Assembly: GCA_023653785.1 (NCBI GenBank)
Contig: JAMKCH010011737.1
Coordinates: 26,137 to 90,136 of the forward strand
Direction of reading: 5' to 3'
DNA length: 64,000 nt
From: Ophioderma brevispina
Taxonomy: Eukaryota > Echinodermata > Ophiuroidea > Amphilepidida > Ophiodermatidae
Shown: piece after piece, positions 45,290 to 55,131 of the stretch
Numbering within the stretch: the stretch's first letter is position 1
Layout of the letters: every line of letters begins with the position of its first letter
The notes under the pieces: model-generated
Database searches by the model: none
The model's input: the letters and a program-made list of their open reading frames with translations, nothing else
Told to the model about the DNA's origin: nothing
Made by a program: the position numbers and the translations under genes

Positions 45290-45360
45290 ATTCCTTGTGA
45301 GACTTGTGTGGGTGTTTATTGATTATTTTGTACTTCTAGCTTTACAGAGTATATTTAGTC

Positions 45361-46087
45361 ATGCTCTTTACTTCAGCTTTGTACTAAAGACATTATTGCT
45401 GGTTGGTATCCAGTGTGCAAAAAAAGTTTATTATATAGTAAATTTCAATGTAAATGATCTCTGTGAAACAATTACTAGGTAATATGGACCAAATCTTATG
45501 TCGTGAATGGAGTAATTTTGAAGAGACAATTTTTGTTATAGGATCATGATTATGTTATCGTTGGTGCTTGTTGGAATTATATTCAAATGATTAAGTTATT
45601 GTTTTTGTAAATGTAGTTTATTACATATATATACATATATGATAATCTCTGAAGGTTTGAGCAAAAGTGATGTTGGAAAGTATTTTCACATGACAAATAA
45701 ACATTTGTCTTCTACTTAACATTTATAGTTATATGGTACCATCATTGTGGTAGCATATCTTAAGCAGTGTTAGCAAGGCCCAACAAAATTAAAATTTTGT
45801 GTCCTGTAACATGCTCTGAAAATTTTGAGACAGAAGGAGAAAATTTTTATTTTGGGCAAAATTTTTTATGTGTGGAGTCTTGTCAGAATTTGACAAGGAA
45901 TATGCAATTTTTTCCCCAAAGGGCATATTTTTTTTCTTGACACAATTAGGCACAGAAGGGTAACCAGAAACCAGATTTTATTTTTACTTGGCACAACAAA
46001 TTTTCATTTATTGGCAGGGCTTTGCGAGACTTTATGAAAATGTACACATGTTTATTTGTAAAGTTTAGAGTGCAGTATCTTTATTAA
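45361..46087. other. Non-coding stretch
   Basis: TATATATACATATATG lies near 45628. Otherwise nothing is recognised. Confidence 0.4.
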
Positions 46088-46444
46088 AGACACTATCAGT
46101 GATTTGCTAAATCGGAAAATAAAAAAAAATCATCAAAATCAATTTTTGCATTTTTGGAACAAGTATAGGTATCCTAACATACCCTGCAAGTGGTAATTCT
46201 AGAAGCACCCTAATAAGGACAAAATTTGATATTTTAGTCATTACTGTCTGTACAGACAATTACTACAACATGTAATTGAATGGGGATTCATATCTCTGAA
46301 CATTCCTGTTTTCTTCCTTTTCTGTCAATTTTTCAGTTGGAAAATATACCTAATTGGAGTCCTACAGACTTATCCTTCACTTTTAAGCTATTCCTACAAA
46401 TTATAAATATTTTTTATCTTTCGGGGTAATCACTGATAGTGTCT
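46088..46444 (-). mobile_element. TTAA-flanked MITE, family A copy 2
   Basis: Ends AGACACTATCAGTGATT and its inverse. TTAA precedes the left end (46084-46087); the right flank reads TTTA, one change from TTAA. Opposite orientation to the copies at 2094 and 49149. Confidence 0.85.
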
Positions 46445-46670
46445 TTTAGCAATGATGTGAAAGTGTAATTAATAAGCTTCATTTCAAAAGAATATTGATC
46501 CAATTCCCTTATGTACTTAAAAAGTTATGGGCTGTTGAACACCACACCATTTTTACACTCTGTCCACAGCGTCCCCAGGATGGCATCGTAAAGGTATGAA
46601 CAGCTGTCCAAATTTAATTTTCTTCTCTTCTGAACCAAGATGTTGATTTCCACTTTAGGTTTGGATTACA

Positions 46671-47468
46671 TTCAAGCCATGATCTATGAGAGAAAGATTT
46701 GTGTTCATCGCTAGAGTAATCAAGTAGAAGGCAGGGTCACAGACGTTACTTTTGAACAAAGGTTTAGTTCAAGCCATGATCTATGAGAGAAAGATTTGTG
46801 TTCATCGCTAGAGTAATCAAGTAGAAGGCAGGGTCACAGACGTTACTTTTGAACAAAGGTTTAGTTCAAGCCATGAACTAAACCTTTTGAACAAAGGTTT
46901 AGTTCAAGCCATGATCTATGAGAGAAAGATTTGTGTTCATCGCTAGACACATTCAAGCCATGATCTATGAGAGAAAGATTTGTGTTCATCGCTAAAGTAA
47001 TCAAGTAGAAGGCAGGGTCACAGACGTTACTTTTGAACAAAGGTTTAGTTCAAGCCATGATCTATGAGAGAAAGATTTGTGTTCATCGCTAGAGTAATCA
47101 AGTCGAAGGCAGGGTCACAGACGTTACTTTTGAACAAAGGTTTAGTTCAAGCCATGAACTAAACCTTTTGAACAAAGGTTTAGTTCAAGCCATGATCTAT
47201 GAGAGAAAGATTTGTGTTCATCGCTAGACACATTCAAGCCATGAGAGAAATATTTGTGTTCATCGCTAGACACATTCAAGCCATGATCTATGAGAGAAAG
47301 ATTTGTGTTCATCGCTAGAGTAATCAAGTAGAAGGCAGGGTCACAGACGTTACTTTTGAACAAAGGTTTAGTTCAAGCCATGATCTATGAGAGAAAGATT
47401 TGTGTTCATCGCTAGAGTAATCAAGTAGAAGGCAGGGTCACAGACGTTACTTTTGAACAAAGGTTTAG
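46671..47468 (+). repeat. 97-bp satellite derived from transposase 3' region
   Basis: Units begin TTCAAGCCATGATCTATGAG at 46671, 46768, 46865, 46903, 46952, 47049, 47146, 47184, 47233, 47275 and 47372. Spacings are 97, 97, 38, 49, then 97, 97, 38, 49, 42, 97. The pattern 97+97+38+49 repeats, giving a 281-bp higher-order unit seen twice (46671 and 46952). Each full unit is nearly identical to the transposase coding segment at 47655-47751. Confidence 0.95.
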
Positions 47469-47492
47469 TACAAGATAATTGTCATCAGACGT

Positions 47493-47699
47493 GTGCGGTA
47501 TTTTCAAGATGGTGCACCGCCTCATTGTCCTGTCATTGACAAAAATCATCTGGAAGAACTTTTTGGCAATCAAGTTGTCGGAACTGACTACAGAGTTGAA
47601 TGGCCTCCAAGGTGACCAGACCTTACTCCATTGGACTTCTTCCTTTGGGGACACATTCAAGCCATGATCTATGAGAGAAAGATTTGTGTTCATCGCTAG
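47493..47699 (+). pseudogene. Tc1/mariner-type transposase C-terminal fragment
   Basis: One frame reads through YFQDGAPPH, then LEELFGNQVVG, then EWPPR-stop-PDLTPLDFFLWG and HIQAMIYERK. These are hallmarks of the second catalytic Asp (QDGAPPH) and the third catalytic region (SPDLTPLDFFLWG) of IS630-Tc1-mariner transposases. An in-frame TGA stands where family members usually have Ser, one base from a Ser codon, and a TAG ends the frame soon after. There is no N-terminal domain or first Asp. It is not functional as it stands. Confidence 0.85.
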
Positions 47700-47794
47700 A
47701 GTAATCAAGTAGAAGGCAGGGTCACAGACGTTACTTTTGAACAAAGGTTTAGTACAAGATATTTGTAACAATGATAATGAGAACCATTTACAAG

Positions 47795-47905
47795 AGTGTT
47801 AAGGTGGCCAATTCCGACAACTCGATTGCCGTAAAGTTCTTGTAGACGTTTTCTGACAATGATGGGATGATGAGGCTTTTGCAACCAATTTGAAATACCC
47901 CACAC
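47795..47905 (-). pseudogene. Second transposase fragment, opposite strand
   Basis: The minus-strand frame reads PHHPIIVRKRLQELYGNRVVG, the same region as LEELFGNQVVG in the + strand fragment. It therefore covers the part just after the second Asp, and the catalytic Asp itself is replaced. It shows that the element holds two transposase copies tail to tail. Confidence 0.75.
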
Positions 47906-48096
47906 ATCTTGAGTACTTCCATTATGTTATAATCCAAACCTCCTTAATTAACTGGCAAATAATGTCTTGGTTCAGAATGGAACAATGAAACCATCAAATC
48001 TGGACAGCTGTTCATTAAGATGCCATGCTGTGGACAGTGTAAAAATGCTCTGTGTTCAATGGCCCATAACTTTTGAAGGGAATTTGGGCCATTTTT

Positions 48097-48489
48097 GTGT
48101 CGCCTGTTGCCTGCCTTGAGGCAGGAAGACACATAGGGATCACTTTGTCCCCTGTAGTCTGTTGATGTCTGTTGTTGTTGTCTGTTGTTGTTGTGAAAAG
48201 GGTTAACATTGCTTGTAATATCCGACCAACTTGTGATGGATTATTTAAACCAATCCCGGTCAGTCGTGAGATGAAACATGGCGGATCCCGCATGGCGTGA
48301 TGAGGTCAAAGGTCACATACCAAGGTCAAAGGTTATGTGAGGTCAAGTTGTAAGATGGGCTGAAAATGTAAAATTGACCTAAATTGAAAAGTTTAAGTTC
48401 AATTAGAACCAAAGAGGTCAAAGGTCACACGCCAAGGTTAAATGTCAAATGAGACCTATCATTACAAAAACCGCGACGGCAGGCGACAC
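48097..48489 (+). mobile_element. AGGTCA-bearing repeat, most complete copy
   Basis: 393 bp with terminal inverted repeats GTGTCGCCTG.. and ..CAGGCGACAC. A 5' hairpin (CTGCCTTGAGGCAG, loop TTGA instead of TTAA) is followed by AAGACACATAGGGATCACTT. Perfect AGGTCAAAGGTCA motifs lie at 48303-48315 and 48415-48427, with a one-mismatch copy at 48323-48335. No ORF. Confidence 0.8.
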
Positions 48490-48639
48490 ATGCAGTCCGA
48501 GGACTGATGTATTTTTTTTTAAATGGAAGATTATTGATGACACTTCTATATCATTGCTTAATAAAGATACTACACTCTAAGCTTTTTACAATATAGGGGA
48601 CGTCTTTGGGGTTTCCTTTTTTGTGACTCGTCCTGTATT

Positions 48640-49075
48640 ATATTACACTGTCAAATGGCCCTTGACAACCAATAACAGAGATACTACAAACCTCCAACAC
48701 AGCAGATGGCATTGGAATATGTCTTACAAATTTACAAACTAACTTGAAAACGTGTGTGAATTTTACCAACAAATTGTGACATTGGTATAACACACCACCT
48801 CTATACTTCATAAACTTTGAAGTACAAAGTAAATTAATCGATACGCTGTGCAGCATTATCGCGCCTTACTACAAAACGAGCTTATACACTCTTAGGCACA
48901 GTCTAAATTGTGCGAGTTGAAGACAGCATGTGATGTAAGAACAAAACAAATCTCTTGCACTGATACACAAAATACTGGTCTTATAAGTCGACAAACACCA
49001 GACATTCCTTGTGAGCCTGGTGTGGGAGTTTATTGATTACTTCGTACTTTTAGGTTTACAGAGTATAGCTATACC
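48640..49075 (+). repeat. Dispersed repeat, uninterrupted copy
   Basis: The intact counterpart of the interrupted repeat at 44198-45360. It gives the empty-site sequence GACATTCCTTGTGAG across the junction where the other copy carries about 970 bp. Confidence 0.65.
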
Positions 49076-49148
49076 CATATTATTGACGTTTTGGGTTCTC
49101 CAATAACTTTACACCCAGGTTTGCTAAAAAATACCCTTGATTTCTTAA

Positions 49149-49501
49149 AGGCACTATCAGTGATCCAACCGAAAGAGTCAAAATATTTGAATTTTGCAGG
49201 AATAGCTTATAAGTGAAGGATAATTCTGTAGAATTGTCGAGTTATCTTTTCCAACTGAAAAATCTACAGAAAAGGAAGAAAACAGCAGTGTTCAGAGATT
49301 TGATTCTCCATTCAAATATGTGTTGGTAAGTGTCCGTATGGACAGTAATGACTAAAATATCTGATTTTGTCTTTATTAGGTTGCTTTTGATCTTATAATT
49401 TGCAGGGTATGTTAGGATACCTATACTTTTTAAAAACATGCACAAATCTGATTTTTGATGATTTTTCGATTTTCTGATTGATCAAATCACAGATAGTGCC
49501 T
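49149..49501 (+). mobile_element. TTAA-flanked MITE, family A copy 3
   Basis: 353 bp, ends AGGCACTATCAGTGATC and the inverse of AGGCACTATCTGTGATT. Perfect TTAA on both sides (49145-49148, 49502-49505). It shares the interior with the copy at 2094 (GACAGTAATGACTAAAAT, CAGGGTATGTTAGGA, TGATTTTTCGATTT). Confidence 0.92.
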
Positions 49502-49505
49502 TTAA

Positions 49506-50024
49506 GTTCTCTAGCGTTAAAGGTTATAAGTGTTTTTCACTTGACACCAAACTTGGTCACAAGTCAGGTTTCAAACTTGGTCTCAAGGTAACTTTTGAGA
49601 AGGTGCTAACACTCATGACTTTTGGGTCAAAGGTAAAAAAATCTATTGATACAATGCCACGCATCTCTGTTAACATGTAAAGGTCAATGGTCCGACCTCT
49701 CTGTGACCCATAGACAAATTTGAAACAAATTAGAAAAGCAAACCATACCTTCATATTTGTCCCTAGTTATTTCTCTCGCATATGGTTAAAGCTTCCAAGA
49801 TAAAAACAATACAAATAGCTACACCACCTTGGTTATCCCAATGGTGACCTCTGACCAATGGTTAATGGATCAAATCATGTTCAGTGATACAGCTAATACC
49901 ATTATGTTAGTCTCTTTTAAACATTACATAGTCAGTGATCGGTTGTGGGGTCAAAGGTCACAATATGGTGAAACTGCTGTAACATAATTACCAGGGTAGA
50001 ACAATAGGAATATTTCCTCTTTTT
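49506..50024. other. Non-coding, AGGTCA-like words
   Basis: GGGTCAAAGGTCA occurs at about 49948-49960 and GGGTCAAAGGTAA near 49625. The sequence resembles the interior of the AGGTCA-bearing family and may be another decayed copy. No gene. Confidence 0.45.
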
Positions 50025-50040
50025 GTGTCGCCTGCCTTAA

Positions 50041-50360
50041 ATGTGCAACGAGAGATTTCAAATAACAGGTGTCCCAAAAAATGTTAAAATTCTGATTTTG
50101 ACACTTGTAAATCTTTAAATCAAAAATATCCCCATCTGTAAGGATTAAGCTGAGAACTGTTTCTTTGGTATAAAAAATGTGAAATTTCTAATTTCGTATA
50201 GGAGCAAATACGAAATTCAGCCTGTTTTCTATTGAAATATAAAAATATACAAATCGCCTTTTGTTTTCATTTTAAGTTATTTCTGTAACCAAATAAAAGG
50301 TAGGGAATCTATTGAGCATCTGAAACCACTACGTATCACTTGAAATCTCTCGTTGCACCT
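50041..50360. mobile_element. TTAA-inserted MITE, GTGCAACGAGAG ends
   Basis: 320 bp. The left end ATGTGCAACGAGAGATTTCA and right end AGGTGCAACGAGAGATTTCA (inverse) are terminal inverted repeats, with TTAA at 50037-50040 and 50361-50364. A+T-rich interior, no ORF. It is unrelated in sequence to family A. Confidence 0.92.
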
Positions 50361-50420
50361 TTAAGGCAGGAAGACCCATAGGGATTACTTTGTCCACTGT
50401 TGTCGCCTGTTGCCTGCCTT

Positions 50421-51785
50421 AGTGATTTATTGGTATGAATCTATCGGCACATATATAATGAAATATCCTGAAATAAAACGTACCAGATGTTTTTCATGGC
50501 CATTGGAGTTTTCCTTGCAAAAAAAATTCAGATTTATTCCGACAAATGTACACACAACTGTACAGCAATCATGGAAGCTACCATGTTTATTCCCTGTGGT
50601 ATATTTACAACGCCGCATGCAATACCGAAACAGAAGCCAGCAAAAATATATCATGTGACTTCAGCAAGTTTGCCACAAGCCTCATCCTTGTGAACTTTGT
50701 TGAGCTCACAAAGGATAGGAGCAAAGTTCGTTTAGAAATTTTTATTGCACTTTTTAAAACCTCAGTGATTTGAGAAAAATGTAAAGAGGGGTGTTTTAGA
50801 TTTCATTTTGTGATTAACAAAGGTTTTAGTTGGCCTAAACACTAACAATCCATGAAAACGTGGACATTTTAAAAGGGGTCGTGTAATATTTATAGTTTTA
50901 TCGCAGTCGCACTGTAACCACTGATCTCTATACAATGGATAGGCTACACAACAGTAATTGTATATTGGATGAATGGAGCAACGGGTGGACATCTTGGTCT
51001 ACCAAACACAATAGCATTCCAGAGACACCTGTTTAACAGAAGTTGTATCCCGGGTGCACGTTTTTGAGACATGCCATCCCATATGCGCAAATACAATGAG
51101 CTCAATGAATTGGCTTGATTCTGTAGTCTGTTATGTCGCTTATCCACATTTCAATGGGAACAAATTTTGTATAAATGACCGGCTCTTAACCACCTGCTTG
51201 GGCTCTTTTTGGATGACCAATATGGCCGTCAGTGCTTCAATTACGAAGCCCAGGTTTCCAATCCATTGTATAGAGATCAGTGTTCGAAACCCACTAATGC
51301 GCGGTTCAGCAATCTACGTACTTTTCAATGTACCGAGTAGTGCTTTTTTGTATGATGAAGGGTTTCCTAATTTTATTTTAAAAACTATATTTCTCACGAA
51401 TCCCAGGCTCATTTTATAAAAATTAGGCACAAATGTATGCCATTTTTGATAAATTTATATATTTTAAAGGGAAACGTTAAGTTAAAGCTGTTTTTAATTT
51501 CAATGTTAAAAGTAAACTCAATAGTCTTTCATACAGGCCAGAACTTAACTAACCACCGATCATCTTTCAATTGGTGTGAAAGACTAAACATGGCTTGTGG
51601 CAAAACGATAGCGTAAATAATAAACATGGCGGCTTCGTTAAATCGTCTACTGCTTCGAAAGTTAAGCATGAAAATGGTGTTTTCTTTAAAAGGAATACTC
51701 CAATGACCATGAAAACCATCTGGTACATCATATTTAGGGATATTTCATTATAAATGTGCCGATAGATTCATACCAATAAATCCCT
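50421..51785. mobile_element. 1.36-kb TTAA-inserted element
   Basis: Inverted ends of about 48 bp: the left begins AGTGATTTATTGGTATGAAT and the right, inverted, AGGGATTTATTGGTATGAAT. The right flank is TTAA; the left reads TTA followed by the element's A, consistent with one lost base. An internal inverted pair, ACTGATCTCTATACAATGG (near 50918) and its inverse (near 51261), points to a nested palindromic insert. The 121-codon ORF at 51054-51419 spans that nest and has no transposase motif. Confidence 0.85.
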
Positions 51786-52085
51786 TTAAGGCAGGAAGAC
51801 ACATAGGGATCACTTGTCCACTGTCTGTTGTGAAAAAGAGTTAATATTTGCCTGTAATATCCACATACTTCGATGGATTAAATCAAACTTGAATCATAGA
51901 TGCAACATGGGATCCCTCATTTGTTGTTGAGGTCAAAGGTCACATACAAAGGTCAATGAGAGGTACAGTTGTAGATGGACTGAAAATGTAAAATTGACCT
52001 CAATTGAAAAGTTGAAGTTCAGTTGAACCAAACTTGAGACATAGGTGCAACATTGGATCTCTCATTTGTTGATGAGGTCATAAAA

Positions 52086-52493
52086 TGTTTATATGCAAAA
52101 GGGAAAGTGACAGAACCTTTTTTTAAATTCTTTGCCGTTTATAGAGCCTAAAAATTGACCTGACCTTTTCCCACAATGTGAACAAAACTAATTTGCATGT
52201 CGGCATTTGGGTATTTTTGGAAAACCAACACATCCATTTTTTTAGGCTTTATACCTGGGGCTTTATAGAAACAACAAAGAATTTTAAGTGGTTTCATTAA
52301 GGGTCCATTCCATTATGTGTAATGTCATTATGTCCAAATATTTTTCATGCCATTGTTTCCCTTTAACTATTTTAATGAGTGTCCTCTTAAAGGGATATTT
52401 CATAATTCACTTCATTAACTCTGGTTTAAAAAAAAATAGATTTTATACTTTCTGAACTACTAGAACTGTATGCTAAACTTGTAGGCTAATTTA
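52086..52493. other. Non-coding stretch
   Basis: Nothing recognised beyond A+T-rich sequence. It ends at a G-run. Confidence 0.4.
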
Positions 52494-52815
52494 ACCCGGG
52501 GGGGGGGGGGGGGGGCACTGACATGGAAAGAGGTACGGGTATGTGCGGCCCTTAAGACCCCCTTTTCGCGTCTCTCCAGCAGTTCCCAAGACCCCCAGTT
52601 GAAGCATAATTCAGTTCTTAAGATCCCCTTTTCAGAAAATGTTTGCCCCAGAAGCTGAATTTTAGCCAAATTTCAGCTCCCAAGCCTGCAAATTTCCCTA
52701 AATTTCAGTTCCCAAGCCCCTACCTTCGGAGACAAAATCAGTTCACTAGCCCCCAAGTTCGGAAATATCGGAGCCGCACATCCCTACCTGAAAAATGTTG
52801 TGCCCCGACTTCAAC
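52494..52815 (+). repeat. G-run plus degenerate CAGTTCCCAAG repeat
   Basis: CCCGG followed by more than ten G (to about 52515). Then come degenerate units of about 35 bp built on CAGTTCCCAAGACCCCC and AATTTCAGTTCCCAAGCCCC. Probably part of a dispersed element; ORFs here are compositional. Confidence 0.6.
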
Positions 52816-52896
52816 CCCATGGGTATTGACCTTTGATTGGTCACAGTGGAACTTAACATGATTTTCTAGCCAATCAGCAACATGGTAAGAATGGTG

Positions 52897-52971
52897 ACAG
52901 GGCTGAAGAGGCCTAACACTTACAGGGCTGAAGAGGCCTAACACTTACAGGGCTGAAGAGGCCTAACACTT
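52897..52971 (+). repeat. 25-bp tandem repeat, three copies
   Basis: ACAGGGCTGAAGAGGCCTAA begins at 52897, 52922 and 52947. The copies are virtually identical over the 25-bp unit. Confidence 0.95.
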
Positions 52972-53012
52972 TAATATTTGGAAACAGCATTTCAGTTTAT
53001 TATTGAAATGAA

Positions 53013-53212
53013 TATACTGTAAAAGTGATAATTTTCGCGCGTGTAATTTTTCGCGTTTCAGCGATTTTTAACATTTTTGCTTATTTTTAAATTCGCTCTT
53101 TTCAGCTATCCTACATAGACCTACACACAAAATAAACATTTTCGCGGGTTTTTAATTTCGCGTTAGCTCAGAAGTGCGCGAAAAGCGCGAAAATTTCCAC
53201 TTATACAGTATA
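53013..53212. mobile_element. 200-bp MITE, TATACTGTA ends
   Basis: Left TATACTGTAAAAGTGATAAT and right, inverted, TATACTGTATAAGTGGAAAT, followed on both sides by TTTTCGCG. TA at both borders fits the 2-bp TA duplication of Tc1/mariner relatives. Several further TTCGCG words are present inside. From memory, similar MITEs are widespread in marine invertebrates. Confidence 0.9.
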
Positions 53213-53509
53213 ATGTAATCAGCTAAATGTTGTGTGTAAGGCAGGTAGTAAACAGGTTTAATTGCCTCTTCAGCAAGTTAAAGCAATAATGACACATTTT
53301 CTTGAAGAGCACCCCCAATTTTCAAAATGGGAGATTTTTGCACAATTTTATTGGTAATTGTCTTGTGAACTATACCTGCAAACATAAAAAATGATGTTGT
53401 ATTAGAATACGGAATCGTAATTTCAGAATTGTAATTTAACGATGGAGCTGCATGGACACCAATTTTTATGTCTGTTCATGATGAAATAGTGGCACCTCAC
53501 AAAACTTAC

Positions 53510-53564
53510 CTCTAACTTGCCTGAACAACGGAGCAACTAATAGAAGAAGCGTAGCCACATACAT
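53510..53564 (-). CDS. Candidate first exon encoding a signal peptide (minus strand)
   Basis: On the minus strand an ATG at 53564 opens MYVATLLLLVAPLFRQVR, with a strongly hydrophobic core of signal-peptide or signal-anchor type. The consensus donor AGAG then GTAAGTTTT follows at once, leaving one extra base. The same region carries a 125-codon ORF in another frame (53537-53914) that stops before the donor and looks like chance. No downstream exon (toward lower coordinates) is identified; the 200-bp MITE would lie in the intron. Confidence 0.28.
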
Positions 53565-54307
53565 GGTTCCATTTCTGGGCTTATTCCAAATTGGAAGGAC
53601 TTTCCAGCAGTCCAGTTTGACTTATTATCAGGAGATTCTCTTGATATTATTATTCTAATTACAAAAATTCCTTCTTTTTGCAACACATGAGAATTTTGAG
53701 CTGTACCCTTCACAGGTATAGTTTTACTACCAATTACCAATGAACTGATGCAAAAGCGTTCAAATATTTGTAAAATTGGGGGCCGCTCTTCAAAATTGTC
53801 TGTATTGCTTAAAAAAAATTGGTAATTTCCTGTCCATGGTACCAATGGCAGGACACTGTGAAAACAATTGCTCAACATAATACACTTAAATTTTGGAGGA
53901 GATCTGGAATACATTTGATCCTACCAAACACCATCTTGAAATGAATCCTGAAAATCCTGAAATCTCTTTGAGATCTATCAACATCTTAAGGGATTGACCA
54001 AGTAATCATTGTGTATTATGAGAACGTTATTTGTGAAATGCTGCTTAATAATCAAAGATGACGAACAATTGACAGTGGAAATGAAGAAGTTACAATGTTG
54101 ATATGTGAAAGGAACATTTACTTTATATTGTACATGTAAAACAAATATATCAAAATAAAGCACTTGTTTTTTGTATTGTAACTAGAGTTTGATTTTTGAT
54201 TGTATATGAAATGTGACTTGATCATGACTGCAACTGGCTTTGCATTGATGTCATGTTCTTGTTGTATCAGAGTAAATATTCTGTCCAGTTTGTGTCGTCT
54301 ACAATAA
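53565..54307. other. Non-coding stretch
   Basis: Contains the 125-codon minus-strand ORF mentioned above, with no domain recognised. No repeats are seen. Confidence 0.35.
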
Positions 54308-54680
54308 GGCCATAAAAAAAGTTTGTTTGGCATCACAAGAAAAACTATCGGGTCGGTCAGATTTTAAAATTATTTTTTTTTTAGATCTCAATGATTTCTC
54401 GAAAATGAAACAAGATGCTACTATTAAGCTTTTTTCAATGACATGGCAAAGATCTTTTATTTACTTGTTGTAGTTTGCTTTGTTGTCCCTTGTTTTTGTT
54501 ATTTTTTGTCTTTGTAATATAAATTCATTCAAATAAAAAATTTTTTATTTTAATTGTGAGAAAAAATGGTCGTCGCAAATTTTTTTTTTATTTTGTGCTA
54601 ATTGCATAAAAGCGTTTGCGTCGCCAGGTTTTCTTTGGGTCGGTCGGGTTACTCAACAAACAATGTTTTTTTAATGCCAA
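54308..54680. mobile_element. MITE with GGC(A)TAAAAAAA ends
   Basis: Left GGCCATAAAAAAAGTTTGTTT and right, inverted, GGCATTAAAAAAACATTGTTT. GGGTCGGTC words appear next to both ends. The interior is A+T-rich with several homopolymer runs. Boundaries are accurate to about 5 bp. Confidence 0.6.
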
Positions 54681-54749
54681 TGGAAAGCATGTAGTGATTC
54701 GTCATTTTTTTTTTCTTTTTTGTCTGTTAGGTGTCAGCCAACCCGAGGG

Positions 54750-55030
54750 TGTTTTGAATCTCCCAGAATGCATTGCACTGTGCCTATACTGCACTATACT
54801 AATCAAATGTCAGTACTTGGCAGTAAATTGTTCAGAAGTTTACGAACCACAAGAGAATATCATGTTTCATTCTAAAATCCCCCAAGTACTACACTTTATG
54901 GGCAAAATTAGGGTAAAAGGACGATTGTATGTGTTAAGAATATGAATATTTTGTGGATCACATGACCTTGTTGGAGGTGAAATTTCCCAAAACTGGTGCA
55001 TTTGTGGGATGACCTCAATACACTCTGAGC
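54750..55030 (+). repeat. Dispersed repeat, copy B
   Basis: Direct-orientation partner of 39160-39440, at lower identity than the other pairs in the window. It contains the 109-codon ORF end (54616-54945), which is not conserved in copy A. Confidence 0.6.
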
Positions 55031-55131
55031 ACAACCTAATTGCTATAATGATTTCTTAAAGAAATTGGTATTTTAGTTGACTGGTGAGCCGTACTATCTT
55101 TCCCTCAGATGACTGGTAAATAATATTACCC

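Larger units (their letters stand above)
44198..45360 (+). repeat. Dispersed repeat interrupted by about 970 bp
   Basis: 44198-44312 matches the left and middle of 48640-49075 (GAAGTACAAAGTAAATT, GATGTAAGAACAAAA, CAAAATACTGGTC, GACAAA.ACCAG.CATT). 45290-45360 matches its right part (CATTCCTTGTGAG, TTTATTGATTA, TTTACAGAGTATA). About 970 bp carrying two hairpin MITEs sits between. CATT occurs at both junctions. Confidence 0.65.
46501..48084. mobile_element. Tc1/mariner-like element with long inverted ends
   Basis: The left 46501-46680 and right 47920-48084 are inverted repeats sharing AATTCCCTT, AAAGTTATGGGC, ACAGCTGTCCA, TTCTGAACCAAGA and AGGTTTGGATTA. Inside are transposase 3' coding fragments in both orientations (47493-47699 on +, 47795-47905 on -) and a satellite. 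The inverted pieces suggest that the element is a head-to-head rearranged, palindromic derivative rather than a simple deletion product. Flanking TA bases cannot be fixed because the ends are diverged. Confidence 0.7.
50025..52085 (+). mobile_element. AGGTCA-bearing repeat broken by two TTAA insertions
   Basis: Host pieces: GTGTCGCCTGCC (50025-50036); GGCAGGAAGACCCATAGGG to GCCTGCC (50365-50418); GGCAGGAAGACACATAGGG onward (51790-52085). Each gap sits exactly at the TTAA loop of the family's 5' hairpin. The host therefore had two tandem copies of its 5' end, each hit at the same loop. A perfect AGGTCAAAGGTCA lies at 51930-51942. The 3' end is missing after about 52085. Confidence 0.85.

Noticed and set aside
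46671..47468. Regular repeats that could suggest a CRISPR array
   Set aside because: The repeats are 97 bp with no unique spacers, derive from transposase coding sequence, and the DNA is eukaryotic.
51054..51419. 121-codon ORF inside the 1.36-kb TTAA element, possible transposase
   Set aside because: No DDE/D motif spacing, and it crosses a nested palindromic insert.
53537..53914. 125-codon minus-strand ORF
   Set aside because: There is an in-frame stop just upstream of the ATG and no domain, and it stops before the nearby splice donor. Kept only as context for the signal-peptide candidate in another frame.
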